Of a DNA stretch of 64,000 nt, positions 53,121 through 62,647 are shown piece after piece. The notes under the pieces were generated by a model. That model did not search any database and was not told the origin of the DNA. It saw nothing but the letters and a program-made list of their open reading frames with translations. This DNA comes from JAJRZL01 sp964557855 (lineage in GTDB: Bacteria; Zixibacteria; MSB-5A5; GN15; FEB-12): NCBI GenBank assembly GCA_964557855.1, contig CAZLBP010000006.1, positions 1 through 64,000 on the forward strand, in the 5' to 3' direction. The position numbers and the translations under genes are program-made. How positions within the stretch are numbered: the first letter of the stretch is position 1; the number at the start of each line of letters is the position of its first letter.

Positions 53121-54482
53121 ATGCAAAAGCTTGGAATATACTTGGGTTCGCTGATTATCCTCTCTTTGCTGGTGGCGTTGGGGTGCACCGATCGGGGCGC
53201 CAACAAGCCGGTCGCATCCGACGTAAGGGGCGGTTACATACCGATCCAACACGCGTTTCCTAAAGCCCTGCAGGTTCAGATTAACAATCCATCCCAACAG
53301 CTGTTCGTGAATTTCTATACGCCGCATCAGGGCTTCCTCCATGAGCCTATGCCGCTGGTGATCCTGTTGGGTCCGCAGGATTCCGACGAGTTCTACTTCT
53401 TCAACCATGGTCTGATCCGGTTGGCTGATGAGTTGATCTCTACCGGCCAGATCGTGCCGATGGGTATAGCCTGTGTGGGCAACGACCAGGTATTCGGCGG
53501 TTATTTCTGGTCCGGTAACGGAGGAGGTTCCGGCGATTACAATGCTTTGCTTGGTGATAGTCTTTTAGAATACATTTATGGCAATGACCCCGAATTGGGA
53601 AACACTCTTCGAGGACTGTTCATCAACTCCCCAAACAAGCGCGGCATCGGTGGTGTCGGTATGGGCTCCTACGGCGCCTTTCGCACTGTTATGCTCAACC
53701 CCGGCGAGTTCACTTCCATTACCGTGACCGACGGACCGCTTGATTTTGACGGGGCGGACGGTAACAGCGGTTTGATGAGTCTGATTGACAATGCCCTCAA
53801 TGAGCAGGGCTTGTTGGGCTCGGCCAACTGGCGCAGAGATTTTGACACTTCGGGTGTCTGGCATGTCTCCCGGCTGTTCATAGGCGGCGCCCTGGCGTTT
53901 TCGCCTCACGATACACTGGTGTTTCCTATTGTAACCCAGGAGGGCAGAAAACCCGAGGCGCCATACGCTGATACGACCATTATACTGGAAGTCGATACTG
54001 TTGATCCGGGTCCGCCCGTAGTATTAGATACTACCCGCTTGGATACGATAATCGATACCTTGCGATGGATAATTCATGATTCGACCACTCTGATCGAGAA
54101 CATAGTCTCCCCGGCAGACTTTAACTTCGACTTCCATTTGCCGTTTAACGGTTCGGGTAACGTGTACCAGCCGATCTGGGATCTGTGGCTCCGAAACAAT
54201 TTGGAGACCATGTTGCTGGACAAAGGCACCAATGTATTCAATGGTGTCGACATGTGGTTCGGCACTACCATCGATCCCGCAGAGCAGTCCCTCACGTATG
54301 GTTACCAAACGCGTTCCTGGATCAACACGCTGCAGACGGCCGGCGCCGGAGACACGCTGGCAGTATTCGAGTACACAGGCTATGATCCGCAATTGCATCC
54401 GGCTGCCAGCGACCAGTATCTGTATGATCTGCTCAAAGAAATGTTGATCTTCCACTCCAATAATTTCAGGGAAACTGATTAG
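53121..54482 (+). CDS. Esterase-like alpha/beta-hydrolase lipoprotein lacking the nucleophile
   Basis: A lipoprotein signal ends LLVALGC-TDRG (Cys 22). Residues 45-330 resemble the esterase D / antigen-85 fold (MPLVILLGPQDSDEFYF, LISTGQIVPMGIACVGND, then KRGIGGVGMGSYGAFRTVMLNPGEF). In active relatives the elbow reads G-x-S-M-G-G-Y-G-A; here it is G-V-G-M-G-S-Y-G-A, so G180 replaces the nucleophile Ser while S183 sits three residues on. It is therefore either a non-catalytic binding protein or uses a shifted Ser. A Pro/Asp-rich insert (about 275-330) separates the last part. It follows the FadL-like gene in one operon and ends at a strong terminator. Confidence 0.7.
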   Translation: MQKLGIYLGSLIILSLLVALGCTDRGANKPVASDVRGGYIPIQHAFPKALQVQINNPSQQLFVNFYTPHQGFLHEPMPLVILLGPQDSDEFYFFNHGLIRLADELISTGQIVPMGIACVGNDQVFGGYFWSGNGGGSGDYNALLGDSLLEYIYGNDPELGNTLRGLFINSPNKRGIGGVGMGSYGAFRTVMLNPGEFTSITVTDGPLDFDGADGNSGLMSLIDNALNEQGLLGSANWRRDFDTSGVWHVSRLFIGGALAFSPHDTLVFPIVTQEGRKPEAPYADTTIILEVDTVDPGPPVVLDTTRLDTIIDTLRWIIHDSTTLIENIVSPADFNFDFHLPFNGSGNVYQPIWDLWLRNNLETMLLDKGTNVFNGVDMWFGTTIDPAEQSLTYGYQTRSWINTLQTAGAGDTLAVFEYTGYDPQLHPAASDQYLYDLLKEMLIFHSNNFRETD

Positions 54483-54512
54483 CGAGTGGAAGTCAGTTTT
54501 GGACAACTCACA

Positions 54513-54545
54513 AGTCCGGAAGAGTGCTCTTCCGGGCTTTTCTTT
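54513..54545 (+). terminator. Rho-independent terminator of the FadL-like/esterase-like operon
   Basis: AGTCCGGAAGAG pairs with CTCTTCCGGGCT (one U-G), about 11 bp around a 4-nt loop, followed by TTTTCTTT. It lies 30 nt after the stop at 54482. Confidence 0.9.
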
Positions 54546-54560
54546 AGGGAATGTTTAGTT

Positions 54561-54617
<57 letters not shown>

Positions 54618-54673
54618 AGGAGAACAGCATATGAGGTGTTCCAACAAACCCTTGGGTGCGGGTACAACATGCG

Positions 54674-55396
54674 ATGAGTGAGACGCAGTATGACCTCTTA
54701 TCCGTGGGAGCGCACCCGGACGATGTCGAAGTCGGCACGGGCGGGGTCTTGATCGATGCCGCCAAGCGCGGTTATCGATGCGGCATTGTCATCCTGACGC
54801 AGGGGGAGATGGGCACCGGAGGGACGGCGGAGATTCGGGCGCGGGAAGTGGAGCAGGCGGCCGAAGTTCTCGGAGTCGATATCGTGCGACGATTCGACTG
54901 GGGTGACACGAGGTTGGAGGAAAGCTACGAGAAACGCCTGGCGCTCGGCGAGATTGTTCGTGGCGCCAGACCGAGGATCATTCTGGCCCCGTATCCGCAT
55001 GTGGGGCACGGCCGCCGTCAGTCACATCCGGACCACGTGGCGGCGGGTATTATCACGATCAACGCCGCGCACCTGGCCTCACTCAAGAAAGTCGACTTGC
55101 CCGGCGCACCGCATCTGGTGACTCGCATTTTTCATTATTTTCTTCCCCCGGGGGTCTCACCGAATTTCGTAGTGGATATCACACCCCACTTTGACCAGTG
55201 GATCGAGGCCCTCTCGGCTCATGAGTCCCAGTTTCTTAACCCGGAGAAGAGTCGGGACTATTTGGAAAGCATTACTTCCATGGCCCGGTCCTTCGGCCAA
55301 CAGTCGCGGTGCAAGTACGGACAGGGGTTCTACGCCGTAGAGCCGATTCTGGTAACGGATATCATGCATCTGGCGGAGAGCCGGGAGGGGGGCTGA
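54674..55396 (+). CDS. LmbE/PIG-L deacetylase, BshB1-like
   Basis: Zinc-dependent N-deacetylase. The metal site is VGAHPDDVEVGTGG (AHPDD) with the third ligand in QSHPDHVAAG. ILTQGEMGTGGTAEIRAREVEQAAEVLGV and the closing KYGQGFYAVEPILV are strongly BshB1-like; BshB1 deacetylates GlcNAc-malate in bacillithiol synthesis and occurs in many FCB bacteria. The start MSETQYDLL at 54674 is chosen because the upstream codons are unlikely. No bshA or bshC is nearby. Bacillithiol would be consistent with the redox genes elsewhere in the window. Confidence 0.88.
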   Translation: MSETQYDLLSVGAHPDDVEVGTGGVLIDAAKRGYRCGIVILTQGEMGTGGTAEIRAREVEQAAEVLGVDIVRRFDWGDTRLEESYEKRLALGEIVRGARPRIILAPYPHVGHGRRQSHPDHVAAGIITINAAHLASLKKVDLPGAPHLVTRIFHYFLPPGVSPNFVVDITPHFDQWIEALSAHESQFLNPEKSRDYLESITSMARSFGQQSRCKYGQGFYAVEPILVTDIMHLAESREGG

Positions 55397-55406
55397 TCTC
55401 TGGTTT

Positions 55407-56174
55407 CTATTTCTTCTTGGCTACAGCACAGATGCGGGTCGTGTCGCGGTTCGGCTTCCGAAAAGTAAAGCAGCGATACAGTCCTTTGAGCTCGAACCCG
55501 GCTGCAATCAGTCGTTTCCGGACTTCGGAGTTGGGGTACGCTCTCTCGACATGGATTTCATCGAACCGCTTCCATAGCCGGCCGCTCTTCTCGAAGAAGG
55601 TGGTTTTGAGCGTGGCAGTTCGCGTTTTCGTGTCGTAATTGTTCTTCCAGATCCAGGCGACCTCCTCCTGCGCGGCGGCGTAGGTTTCTTCACCCCACAC
55701 CGTCTTCAGCGCCGTAGCAGTATTCATGTCGAAGATAAACCACCCTCCTTCGGTCAGATGCTCGGCCACAGAACGGAACGCCTCTTCGAGTTCATCGGCG
55801 TCTTTCAAATAGTTCAGCGAATCGTAATAGCAAGTAACGAAGTCGAAGATTCGAGGGCGCCGGGAATCGTCATTCCGGAGCAGGCGAAACCGGGGCAGGG
55901 TCTTGTGAAATAGCACAACGTCGTACTGCTGCAGTTTCCTGGCGGCCACGGCCAGCATCTGGGCGCTGCCGTCCAGCCCGGACATCCGGTAACCCTGATC
56001 ACAGAAGAGTTTGATGGCGGTGCCGGTCCCGCAACACAGATCCAGGGCCGTGCGTCCTTTGATGTGATGTTTCTTCATCAACGTGAAAGTATACTCGACC
56101 ATCTGTGCCGAGTGGTGATCCGCGCCCATGCGGTCATAGACGCGCGCAAATTCTGCGTAAGGTTCGTTGTGCAT
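55407..56174 (-). CDS. Class I SAM-dependent methyltransferase
   Basis: Motif I is TALDLCCGTGTAIKLFCDQGY (about 43-63) with motif II region MSGLDGSAQMLAVA and motif IV FDFVTCYYDSLNYL. The ATG at 56174 opens directly on YAEFARVYDRMGADHHSAQMVEYTF, the usual start of this methyltransferase group (Methyltransf_25-like). Substrate unknown. It converges with the bshB1-like gene (10 nt between stops). The long gap to NfeD (56175-56356) shows no gene. Confidence 0.85.
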   Translation of the reverse strand: MHNEPYAEFARVYDRMGADHHSAQMVEYTFTLMKKHHIKGRTALDLCCGTGTAIKLFCDQGYRMSGLDGSAQMLAVAARKLQQYDVVLFHKTLPRFRLLRNDDSRRPRIFDFVTCYYDSLNYLKDADELEEAFRSVAEHLTEGGWFIFDMNTATALKTVWGEETYAAAQEEVAWIWKNNYDTKTRTATLKTTFFEKSGRLWKRFDEIHVERAYPNSEVRKRLIAAGFELKGLYRCFTFRKPNRDTTRICAVAKKK

Positions 56175-56356
56175 AGTCCGTCCTCTTGTGACGCCGACCG
56201 GCGGTTGGTTCCGGGCATCACCTTTAATATTGACAGACAATCATATAAACCATTTTCATCCTGTTGAAAAGCTGGATTTTGAATATTCCTGAAACAAACA
56301 GGTATTACGGTTGACGCGCGAACCGCGCAAGTCAAACGGAAAGCAGGTAAAGAACA

Positions 56357-56782
56357 ATGTCAACGATGTTTTGGATTTGGATGGCGGCAGCCATCATTTT
56401 TCTGATCCTGGAACTGGTCAGCCCGGCCCTGTTTTTCATTTGTTTTGTGGCCGGCGCGGCTGTGGCCGGTGTTTACAGCTTCTTCTCGCCCGGTGATTAT
56501 TACTGGCAGATCGGGGTCTTCGTCGTGGTGACTCTGGGTCTTCTTCCCCTGATGAGAATGCTGGCCAAACGCATCAGCAGTCCCATGACTCAAAGATCGA
56601 ATGTCGATGCGCTGATCGGTAAGACCGCCCTGGTGACCAAGGCTATCGATCCCGATCTGGGCGGCCTCGTACTGGTGGAAGGTGAAACCTGGCGAGCCGG
56701 CGCCGAGGTACACATCGAGGAAAAGGCCAAGGTCAGCATCGTACGCGTGTCAGGTACCAAGCTGTTCGTGGAAAAAGTCTAG
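56357..56782 (+). CDS. NfeD-family membrane protein
   Basis: 141 residues: two to three transmembrane helices (MFWIWMAAAIIFLILELVSPALFFICFVAGAAV area, and IGVFVVVTLGLLPLM) followed by an OB-fold domain (IGKTALVTKAIDPDLGGLVLVEGETWRAGAEVHIEEKAKVSIVRVSGTKLFVE). This is the short NfeD1b form that lacks the N-terminal ClpP-like protease. It is followed after 18 nt by an SPFH protein, the classical NfeD-stomatin pair thought to organise membrane microdomains. Confidence 0.92.
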   Translation: MSTMFWIWMAAAIIFLILELVSPALFFICFVAGAAVAGVYSFFSPGDYYWQIGVFVVVTLGLLPLMRMLAKRISSPMTQRSNVDALIGKTALVTKAIDPDLGGLVLVEGETWRAGAEVHIEEKAKVSIVRVSGTKLFVEKV

Positions 56783-56800
56783 CAAGGAAAGGAAGCATGT

Positions 56801-57766
56801 ATGAATCCGGTTATCGTATTTCTTCTGGTGGCGGTGGTTTTCTCGTTTATCATCGTCTCGATGTCCATTCGCATCGTCCGACCGTTCGAGCGGGGGCTGG
56901 TAGAGCGACTGGGCAAGTTCCACCGGGTGCTGGATCCCGGGCTCAACATGATTGTACCGTTCTTTGATACGGTAAGCAAAATGGATATGCGGGAGGTCGT
57001 CCTGGACGTACCGCCGCAACTCGTCATCACCAAGGACAACGTTGGCGTCGAGGTTGACGCGATCATTTACTCCCAGGTAACCGATCCGGTGCGGGCCAAA
57101 TACGAGATCAGCAACTACATCATAGCCGCCACCAAGTTGGCCCAGACCAATCTCCGTAACGTCTTCGGTGAACTGGACCTCGATGCTTGTCTGGCTTCGC
57201 GCGACTCGATCAACGCGGAGCTTCGTGACGTTCTGGACCAGGCCACTGACAAATGGGGGGTCAAGGTCAACCGGGTCGAACTGCAGCGAATCGATCCACC
57301 GGTCGACATAACCGAGGCCATGAGCCGACAGATGAAGGCCGAGCGCGACAAGCGGGCCAAGATTCTCGATGCGGAAGCGGTACGACAGTCGGAAATCACC
57401 GAGGCTGAAGGTTACAGGCAGGCCAAGATCCTGCAGGCCGAAGGCGATGCCGAGGCGGTTCGGAAAAAGGCCGACGCCGAAAAATACCGCCAGATCGAAG
57501 TGGCGCTCGGGGAAGCGGAGGCAATAAAGTCCGTCTTTCGAGCAATTCATGAAGGTGAACCGGATGAGAAGCTGATTACGCTGAAGTATCTCGATATGCT
57601 GCCTCGACTGGCCGAGGGCGACGCCAATAAGATATTCCTGCCGTACGAGGCGAGCGGGATCATTTCGTCGCTGGCGTCAATTGTGGAAGGCATCAAGCCG
57701 GTGAAGCAGAACGAGGTCGGTAAGGGAGAGTCGACAGCAACGACCGGTCAAGGCGCGCAGACGTAG
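56801..57766 (+). CDS. SPFH/band-7 protein (stomatin / QmcA-like)
   Basis: One N-terminal membrane helix (VIVFLLVAVVFSFIIVSM) precedes an SPFH domain: IVRPFERGLVERLGKFHRVLDPGLNMIVPF, VGVEVDAIIYSQVTDP, ATKLAQTNLRNVFGELDLDACLASRD, NRVELQRIDPP. A coiled-coil Ala/Glu-rich region (about 195-240) follows, and the C-terminus shows the paraslipin-type YLDMLPRLAEGDANKIFLPYEASG. The protein scaffolds membrane domains with its NfeD partner upstream. Full length. Confidence 0.94.
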   Translation: MNPVIVFLLVAVVFSFIIVSMSIRIVRPFERGLVERLGKFHRVLDPGLNMIVPFFDTVSKMDMREVVLDVPPQLVITKDNVGVEVDAIIYSQVTDPVRAKYEISNYIIAATKLAQTNLRNVFGELDLDACLASRDSINAELRDVLDQATDKWGVKVNRVELQRIDPPVDITEAMSRQMKAERDKRAKILDAEAVRQSEITEAEGYRQAKILQAEGDAEAVRKKADAEKYRQIEVALGEAEAIKSVFRAIHEGEPDEKLITLKYLDMLPRLAEGDANKIFLPYEASGIISSLASIVEGIKPVKQNEVGKGESTATTGQGAQT

Positions 57767-57809
57767 TCGGTCGCAGCTCGGAACCACATGGCTTCGATTA
57801 CAAGAAGGT

Positions 57810-57946
57810 ATGTGCCGTCGGGCGACTCTGCCCGAAGGTCGGAAGCTGTCAGGCAGGGTCGCCTGACAGCACATGTGAATGGTCTTGCAGTCGTAGGTCG
57901 GATTCCGAGTTCCGCCATTGGCGGGATGAAACACCCGACAGGCCGG
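57810..57946. repeat. Dispersed palindromic repeats, type B cluster
   Basis: GTCGGGCGACTCTGCCCGA, then GCTGTCAGGC-AGGGTC-GCCTGACAGC (57845-57870), then GTAGGTCGGATTCCGAG and related units. The second is the inverted-loop copy of 41193-41218. They end right at the stop of the subtilisin-like protease and may act as a bidirectional transcription end. Confidence 0.7.
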
Positions 57947-60805
57947 CTACGGCTGCACTTCGCCGCACATGTACGGGTTGGGGCCGCCCTGCCACAGTGT
58001 GGCGACCAGGTATGTTAAATCGGCGACATCGACATCACCATTAGGCGTCCCGTTAACATTGGCTTCATCCATGCAATACGGAGGCTCACCGCCCTTCCAG
58101 AGGTAATCGACCAAGAAGGTCACATCCCCGACGTTCGGTTCTTCGCCCAGCCGATTATCAATGTTACCGCGCATGCCTATGCAACAAGGGAGCAGGAGGC
58201 TGTCGTAGATCTGACCGGCCGTAGATACTCCGGCGGCCAGTTCCGGCAAGCTGTTGGCGGCCGCCAGCGCGTAGGCCACCGTGTCCACCTGACCGGCGGT
58301 GAGAAGCAGTGGTCCGGCCGCCAGGACCTGCAGGAGATCGGTGCTGGAATTGATGTACGTGTTAGCCGAGACGAAACCGTCAACCAGCGCCGCCTGTTTT
58401 TCGGCCTCCGTAAATCCCTCCGGATAGCCGACCACGGTACCCTGAGCCGTATACCCCGAGGCAGCTTCCCCATGTACGATCTTCATGCCCCGGAAACGCG
58501 TTTTTGTTCCGCCCACGTTGCGGCACATCCAGAGAACACTATCGGCGCTTTCCCAGCCGCCGGCGTTGGCAACATAGTCCACAATGTCCCAGTCGAGGTA
58601 CATCCCGATTCTGATGTTGTTCACGGGGAACGTATTGTCGTTTCTGAGAATGAAGCGGATGATCACGAAATCATCATAGGGCGCATCGGCAAACGCGTAT
58701 GACTGTTGTGTCACGCTGATGCCGATCGGGCTTTCCGCCCGCGAGTCCGAGAACACCGAAAATGTCTCCTGGTCCGCCACGAAGCCCGGCTCGAGAAGTT
58801 GTATGTTGCCCCCCGGACTGACGGCAAAGTCGCCGTCCGGTTCGCCGATGGCATTGCGGATACCATCGGAAACGTTGTTCGAGTTGGTGCTTATTATGAG
58901 ACCGCCTTCGTACAGGTCCGTTACACCGCCGTCAAACGTGAAGCCGACACCACCGGCCTCGAAAAAGGACGGATTACCCAAACCGTAGGTACCGAAATTG
59001 GTCACGGTGAAGCCGACGCGGTTGACGTCATGCGTGGCCAGGAGGCGTTGTGCAGCCGGCTCCACGAGAAAGTGAAGCTTGGCAACATTTTGATAGGCGC
59101 CGTCGCCGTTGATCGTGAAATCCAAAGAGAGAATCGTGCCTTCGGTGACAGTATCGGCAACAATGACACGGATAGAATCGCTGGAGCGCAGCGTATCCCC
59201 TTCGTCGAGCGTACCGAATACGGCCGTACCGTTGAGTATGGTCAGCGACGGCTCACTGCCGGTCAAGGTCGCGGTGACGCCGGTGATTCCGGCCCCGACG
59301 TTCTGCAGCACGACCGTACCGGCGACGGTATCTCCGGCAGCAATAGGTTCATGGTCAAAGGCGTATGGTCTCACATTGGGTTGCGCATTGGTTGAGGACA
59401 GGGCATTGAGGGCCGCCATGCAGTCAACTACTCCCCAGCCGAAGTTATTGTCGGGCAGGGAATAACCGAAGTCATTGGCCGTGGTCAGCATCGCCGCCTT
59501 GATTTCGTCGGCCGTGGCGTTCGGATTCTTCTGTCGCAGGAGCGCCGCCAAACCGGCCGCATGCGGAGCCGCCATAGAAGTTCCGCTCAAAAAGCCGTAG
59601 TTGCCGTTCGGATACGTCGATCGGACCGCCTGGCTGGGAGCAGTAACATTCGGTTTGATGGCGCCGTTGCAGTCCGACGGTCCCCGTGAGGAACTGGTCC
59701 ATATCACCGGCGGGTTCCCCGTAATAACACCGCCGACGGCAAAACAATCAAGGGAGTCGTCGGCCCCGTTGGCCGGGTTACGGATTGTCTGAGCCCCGGA
59801 ACCTTCGTTCCCGGCGGCGAAGATATTGACAATACCCAGAGCTTCGAGATTATCGATCAGGTCGTAGAAGACATTCATACAGCCGATATCCTCGACGCCC
59901 CAGCTATGGTTGATAACATCAGGGACATCGTCAATGGAGTTCGGGTCCCCGTCGGGATCGGCCGCCCATTCGAAGGCATCGATAATTGAGGCGCCGTTAA
60001 TATCTATAACGGCGGCTGAGATCCATTTCGCGTCCGGCGCCACCCCGACCGTATCGCCGGAAACATCGTCATGACCAACCATAATGCCCATGACGTGAGT
60101 GCCGTGGCTGGCCGAAACGCCGGTCAGCACATGCGGAAACGGTTCCTGGTCTTTAGGATCGAACCAGGCGGCGGCTGAGTCACCATCGTGGCCCTTCCAG
60201 CTTTCGATCAGAGCCGGGTGGTCCCCGTCAATGCCGGAATCGAATGAACATATGACCGTACCTTCGCCGGTATACCCCGCCGCCCAGGCGGCATCGGCAT
60301 TGATAAACTCGAGGTTCGGCTCCACTCCGAGCGCCTGATTGTATGCCGGTGAGGCCTTGACCGGACGGATGAGCGTGAGCTTCGGGACGGCGTAGATTGT
60401 CTCGATATCATCGCGTTCGGCAAGAGTCTCCAGCTCAGCGGCGGCAATTTCGGCATAAACTACATTTGTTAACCAGTACGTCTTGATTTTGCCCGTCAGG
60501 TCCCGCTCTTCCATTTGCTTGAGATGCGCTACCAGATTCTGCTGGCTGATGTCATGATTGATTTTGAGGCGGGAGGAAGTTATTTCGTATCGTCCGGCGC
60601 GTGTGGTAGCTCGGATACCGGCGACAGCTTTCAGCGCCCCCGCCGATTCCACTTCAGGCAGCTTGATCCAGACCGGGACTTTGTCGTTTGGATTTCCGGA
60701 TGCGATTTGTGATTCCAGGCCGGAATCAAGTTGGCCGGCATGGCCCGTCAAACAGGAGCCTGTCAGCACTGCTCCTATCACCAGAACGCGAGACAACTTA
60801 GTCAT
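57947..60805 (-). CDS. Secreted subtilisin-like (S8) protease with dockerin-like tail
   Basis: A signal peptide (1-23) and an I9-type propeptide (about 25-140, SSRLKINHDISQQNLVAHLKQM ... IYAVPKL in shape) precede the S8 catalytic domain. The triad is D189 in CSFDSGIDG, H234 in SHGTHVMG and S410 in SGTSMAAPHAAG, with the oxyanion Asn near AAGNEG (331-336). A beta-rich region of CARDB-like and other repeats follows (about 480-870). The C-terminal 75 residues carry two dockerin-like Asn/Asp repeats (RGNIDNRLGEEPNVGDVTFL and NGDVDVADLTYLV), the same module as the protease at 120-2339. It is probably exported, self-activated and attached or sorted by the tail (inference). Confidence 0.93.
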   Translation of the reverse strand: MTKLSRVLVIGAVLTGSCLTGHAGQLDSGLESQIASGNPNDKVPVWIKLPEVESAGALKAVAGIRATTRAGRYEITSSRLKINHDISQQNLVAHLKQMEERDLTGKIKTYWLTNVVYAEIAAAELETLAERDDIETIYAVPKLTLIRPVKASPAYNQALGVEPNLEFINADAAWAAGYTGEGTVICSFDSGIDGDHPALIESWKGHDGDSAAAWFDPKDQEPFPHVLTGVSASHGTHVMGIMVGHDDVSGDTVGVAPDAKWISAAVIDINGASIIDAFEWAADPDGDPNSIDDVPDVINHSWGVEDIGCMNVFYDLIDNLEALGIVNIFAAGNEGSGAQTIRNPANGADDSLDCFAVGGVITGNPPVIWTSSSRGPSDCNGAIKPNVTAPSQAVRSTYPNGNYGFLSGTSMAAPHAAGLAALLRQKNPNATADEIKAAMLTTANDFGYSLPDNNFGWGVVDCMAALNALSSTNAQPNVRPYAFDHEPIAAGDTVAGTVVLQNVGAGITGVTATLTGSEPSLTILNGTAVFGTLDEGDTLRSSDSIRVIVADTVTEGTILSLDFTINGDGAYQNVAKLHFLVEPAAQRLLATHDVNRVGFTVTNFGTYGLGNPSFFEAGGVGFTFDGGVTDLYEGGLIISTNSNNVSDGIRNAIGEPDGDFAVSPGGNIQLLEPGFVADQETFSVFSDSRAESPIGISVTQQSYAFADAPYDDFVIIRFILRNDNTFPVNNIRIGMYLDWDIVDYVANAGGWESADSVLWMCRNVGGTKTRFRGMKIVHGEAASGYTAQGTVVGYPEGFTEAEKQAALVDGFVSANTYINSSTDLLQVLAAGPLLLTAGQVDTVAYALAAANSLPELAAGVSTAGQIYDSLLLPCCIGMRGNIDNRLGEEPNVGDVTFLVDYLWKGGEPPYCMDEANVNGTPNGDVDVADLTYLVATLWQGGPNPYMCGEVQP

Positions 60806-61000
60806 TATGATTACTCCGTTTTAGCCGATCGTGAACTTCGCCTTGATTTACACACATTCATAAAATGAACGGTTGAACAGGGGTATTAGTTTATCCCTGG
60901 GAGAAGTAAGATAAGGCGGGTTCTTGTTTTTTCCAAGTAGATTGAGGATATTACCGGCTGGAGAATCAGGTGTTGAAGGTTACTGGAGCGAGGTATCACT

Positions 61001-61504
61001 ATGTCTAACGAGTTAGATTACAAAACGATGCAGGCCATGCTGGTGGATTTTGCCAAGAACTGGCTGGCTCATGACGGGTTATGGTTCCAGGCGGTTGAGA
61101 AGCAATATGGTCTGGAAAAGGCAATAGAGCTGGATAAGGAAGCCTGGGAGAAGTTCACCGTCATCGAAGCCAAACGGATCATGGCGACTCACAACATCGC
61201 CGAAAACGGCGGTTTGGAAGCGCTGAAAAAGGCGCTGGGTTACCGATTGTACGCCTTTATCAATGAGCAGGAAATCCGTAACGAGACCGAAAGCTCCTTT
61301 GAGTTTTATATGGTTGACTGCCGAGTGCAGTCGGCTCGGAAGCGAAAGAACATGCCGCTGTTCCCGTGCAAAGAGGTGGGCATTGTCGAGTACTCCGGTT
61401 TCGCGAAGACAATCGATCCCCGCATCATAACCGAATGCCTCTGCTGCCCCCCGGACACCGAGGCTGGGGAGGAATTCTATTGCGGGTGGCGGTTTAGGAT
61501 GTGA
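61001..61504 (+). CDS. DUF6125-like / L-2-amino-thiazoline-4-carboxylate hydrolase-like protein
   Basis: 167 residues without signal peptide. The N-terminal helix region (LVDFAKNWLAHDGLWFQAVEKQYG) precedes the part with Cys motifs: FYMVDCRVQSARKRKNMPLFPCKEVGIVEY and IITECLCCPPDTEAGEEFYCGWRF. The FPC..VG and FCxWxF-type pattern is shared with DUF6125 and the ATC-hydrolase family. Cys spacing suggests metal or substrate binding. Exact reaction not known. It starts about 195 nt after the divergent S8 protease gene and is separate from the nuclease gene that follows. Confidence 0.65.
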   Translation: MSNELDYKTMQAMLVDFAKNWLAHDGLWFQAVEKQYGLEKAIELDKEAWEKFTVIEAKRIMATHNIAENGGLEALKKALGYRLYAFINEQEIRNETESSFEFYMVDCRVQSARKRKNMPLFPCKEVGIVEYSGFAKTIDPRIITECLCCPPDTEAGEEFYCGWRFRM

Positions 61505-61702
61505 TGCATTCCATTCGAACTGAGGTCTCGCTAGTGGGGCTTTGGGTACAGGATTCAAACGTGTTCGCGGATACTTGAATACAGGCGTGCGATCATCGAA
61601 AGAGATAAGAATTGTTTTGTGAGCGGAATTGGGCTGGTGTGTGCCGTCTGCAGGCTTTTGTCACATCTTGCCACGACCTGAATTTCACATTATACTCCAG
61701 CG

Positions 61703-62647
61703 ATGGGTAACAAAGTGATCTCAGAATTTTCGGTCGGTGACAGCATAACCGCCTTCTTCGCTGTGAGAACCTGTGAACTCCGGGATTTCACCCGCGGCAA
61801 GTTCCTCTCCCTGGAGCTGGGAGATTGCAGCGGACGAATACCGGCCGTCATGTGGGAACCGAACCAGTTCGCCTTAACGGACTTGGAACCGGGCATGGTC
61901 GTCAAGATCAGGGGCGAAGTAACCCAGTATCAGGGACGAAAGCAGCTAACGGTTAATCGTATGCGCCTGGCGCTTGATGATGAATACCAACTGGAAGAGA
62001 TTCTGCCCCATTCTTCTCAGCCCCGAGAACAACGCCGCCAACGAATCTTCAATCTAACCGAAAAGCTCGAAAACACCTATATCCGGCGTCTGGTGTCGTC
62101 CTTCTGGGAAGATACGGCTTTCTTCGAGCGATTCATCGATGCTCCGGCCGGCAAACTGTGGCATCATGCCTTTGTTGGGGGGCTCGCGGAACATTCGACC
62201 AACGTCGCCGAGCTGACCATGCAGGTCGGCTCCAACTACGATTTCCTGAACAGGGACTACCTCATTTTCGGAGGACTGCTGCACGATATCGGCAAAGTGG
62301 ATACCTATTCTACGGCGGCCACCATCGACTACACCGATTCCGGCCGACTCGTGGGACATATCTGTATCGCTGACAATTGGATCGTTAATAACGCCGGCAA
62401 AATAGACGATTTCCCGCCCAAGCTCCTGACCAAATTGCGCCATCTCATTCTCTCGCATCAGGGCGAGTTCGAGACACCGGTCAAGCCAATGATGCCCGAG
62501 GCGTTCGTCATCTACTACTGCGACGAAATCGATTCCAAACTGGGCGCGATCGACCGCATCCGGACCCGATTGGAAAGGCCGGGGTGGTCTGAATTCGTTA
62601 AACTACTCGATAGATTTCTCTACTTTGACAAGGGAACCGAAGAGTGA
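61703..62647 (+). CDS. 3'-5' exoribonuclease, YhaM-like (OB-fold plus HD domain)
   Basis: The N-terminal OB fold (ITAFFAVRTCELRDFTRGKFLSLELGDCSGRIPAVMW, about 12-90) binds nucleic acid. The HD domain (about 145-290) has HHAFVGGLAEHSTNVAEL (first ligands), FGGLLHDIGKVDTY (HD) and HLILSHQGEFETPVKPMMPEAFVIYYCDEIDSK (third and fourth). The same arrangement defines YhaM/CBF1-type nucleases involved in RNA and DNA trimming. 314 aa is normal. The stop overlaps the start of the ABC ATPase gene by 4 nt. Confidence 0.92.
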   Translation: MGNKVISEFSVGDSITAFFAVRTCELRDFTRGKFLSLELGDCSGRIPAVMWEPNQFALTDLEPGMVVKIRGEVTQYQGRKQLTVNRMRLALDDEYQLEEILPHSSQPREQRRQRIFNLTEKLENTYIRRLVSSFWEDTAFFERFIDAPAGKLWHHAFVGGLAEHSTNVAELTMQVGSNYDFLNRDYLIFGGLLHDIGKVDTYSTAATIDYTDSGRLVGHICIADNWIVNNAGKIDDFPPKLLTKLRHLILSHQGEFETPVKPMMPEAFVIYYCDEIDSKLGAIDRIRTRLERPGWSEFVKLLDRFLYFDKGTEE

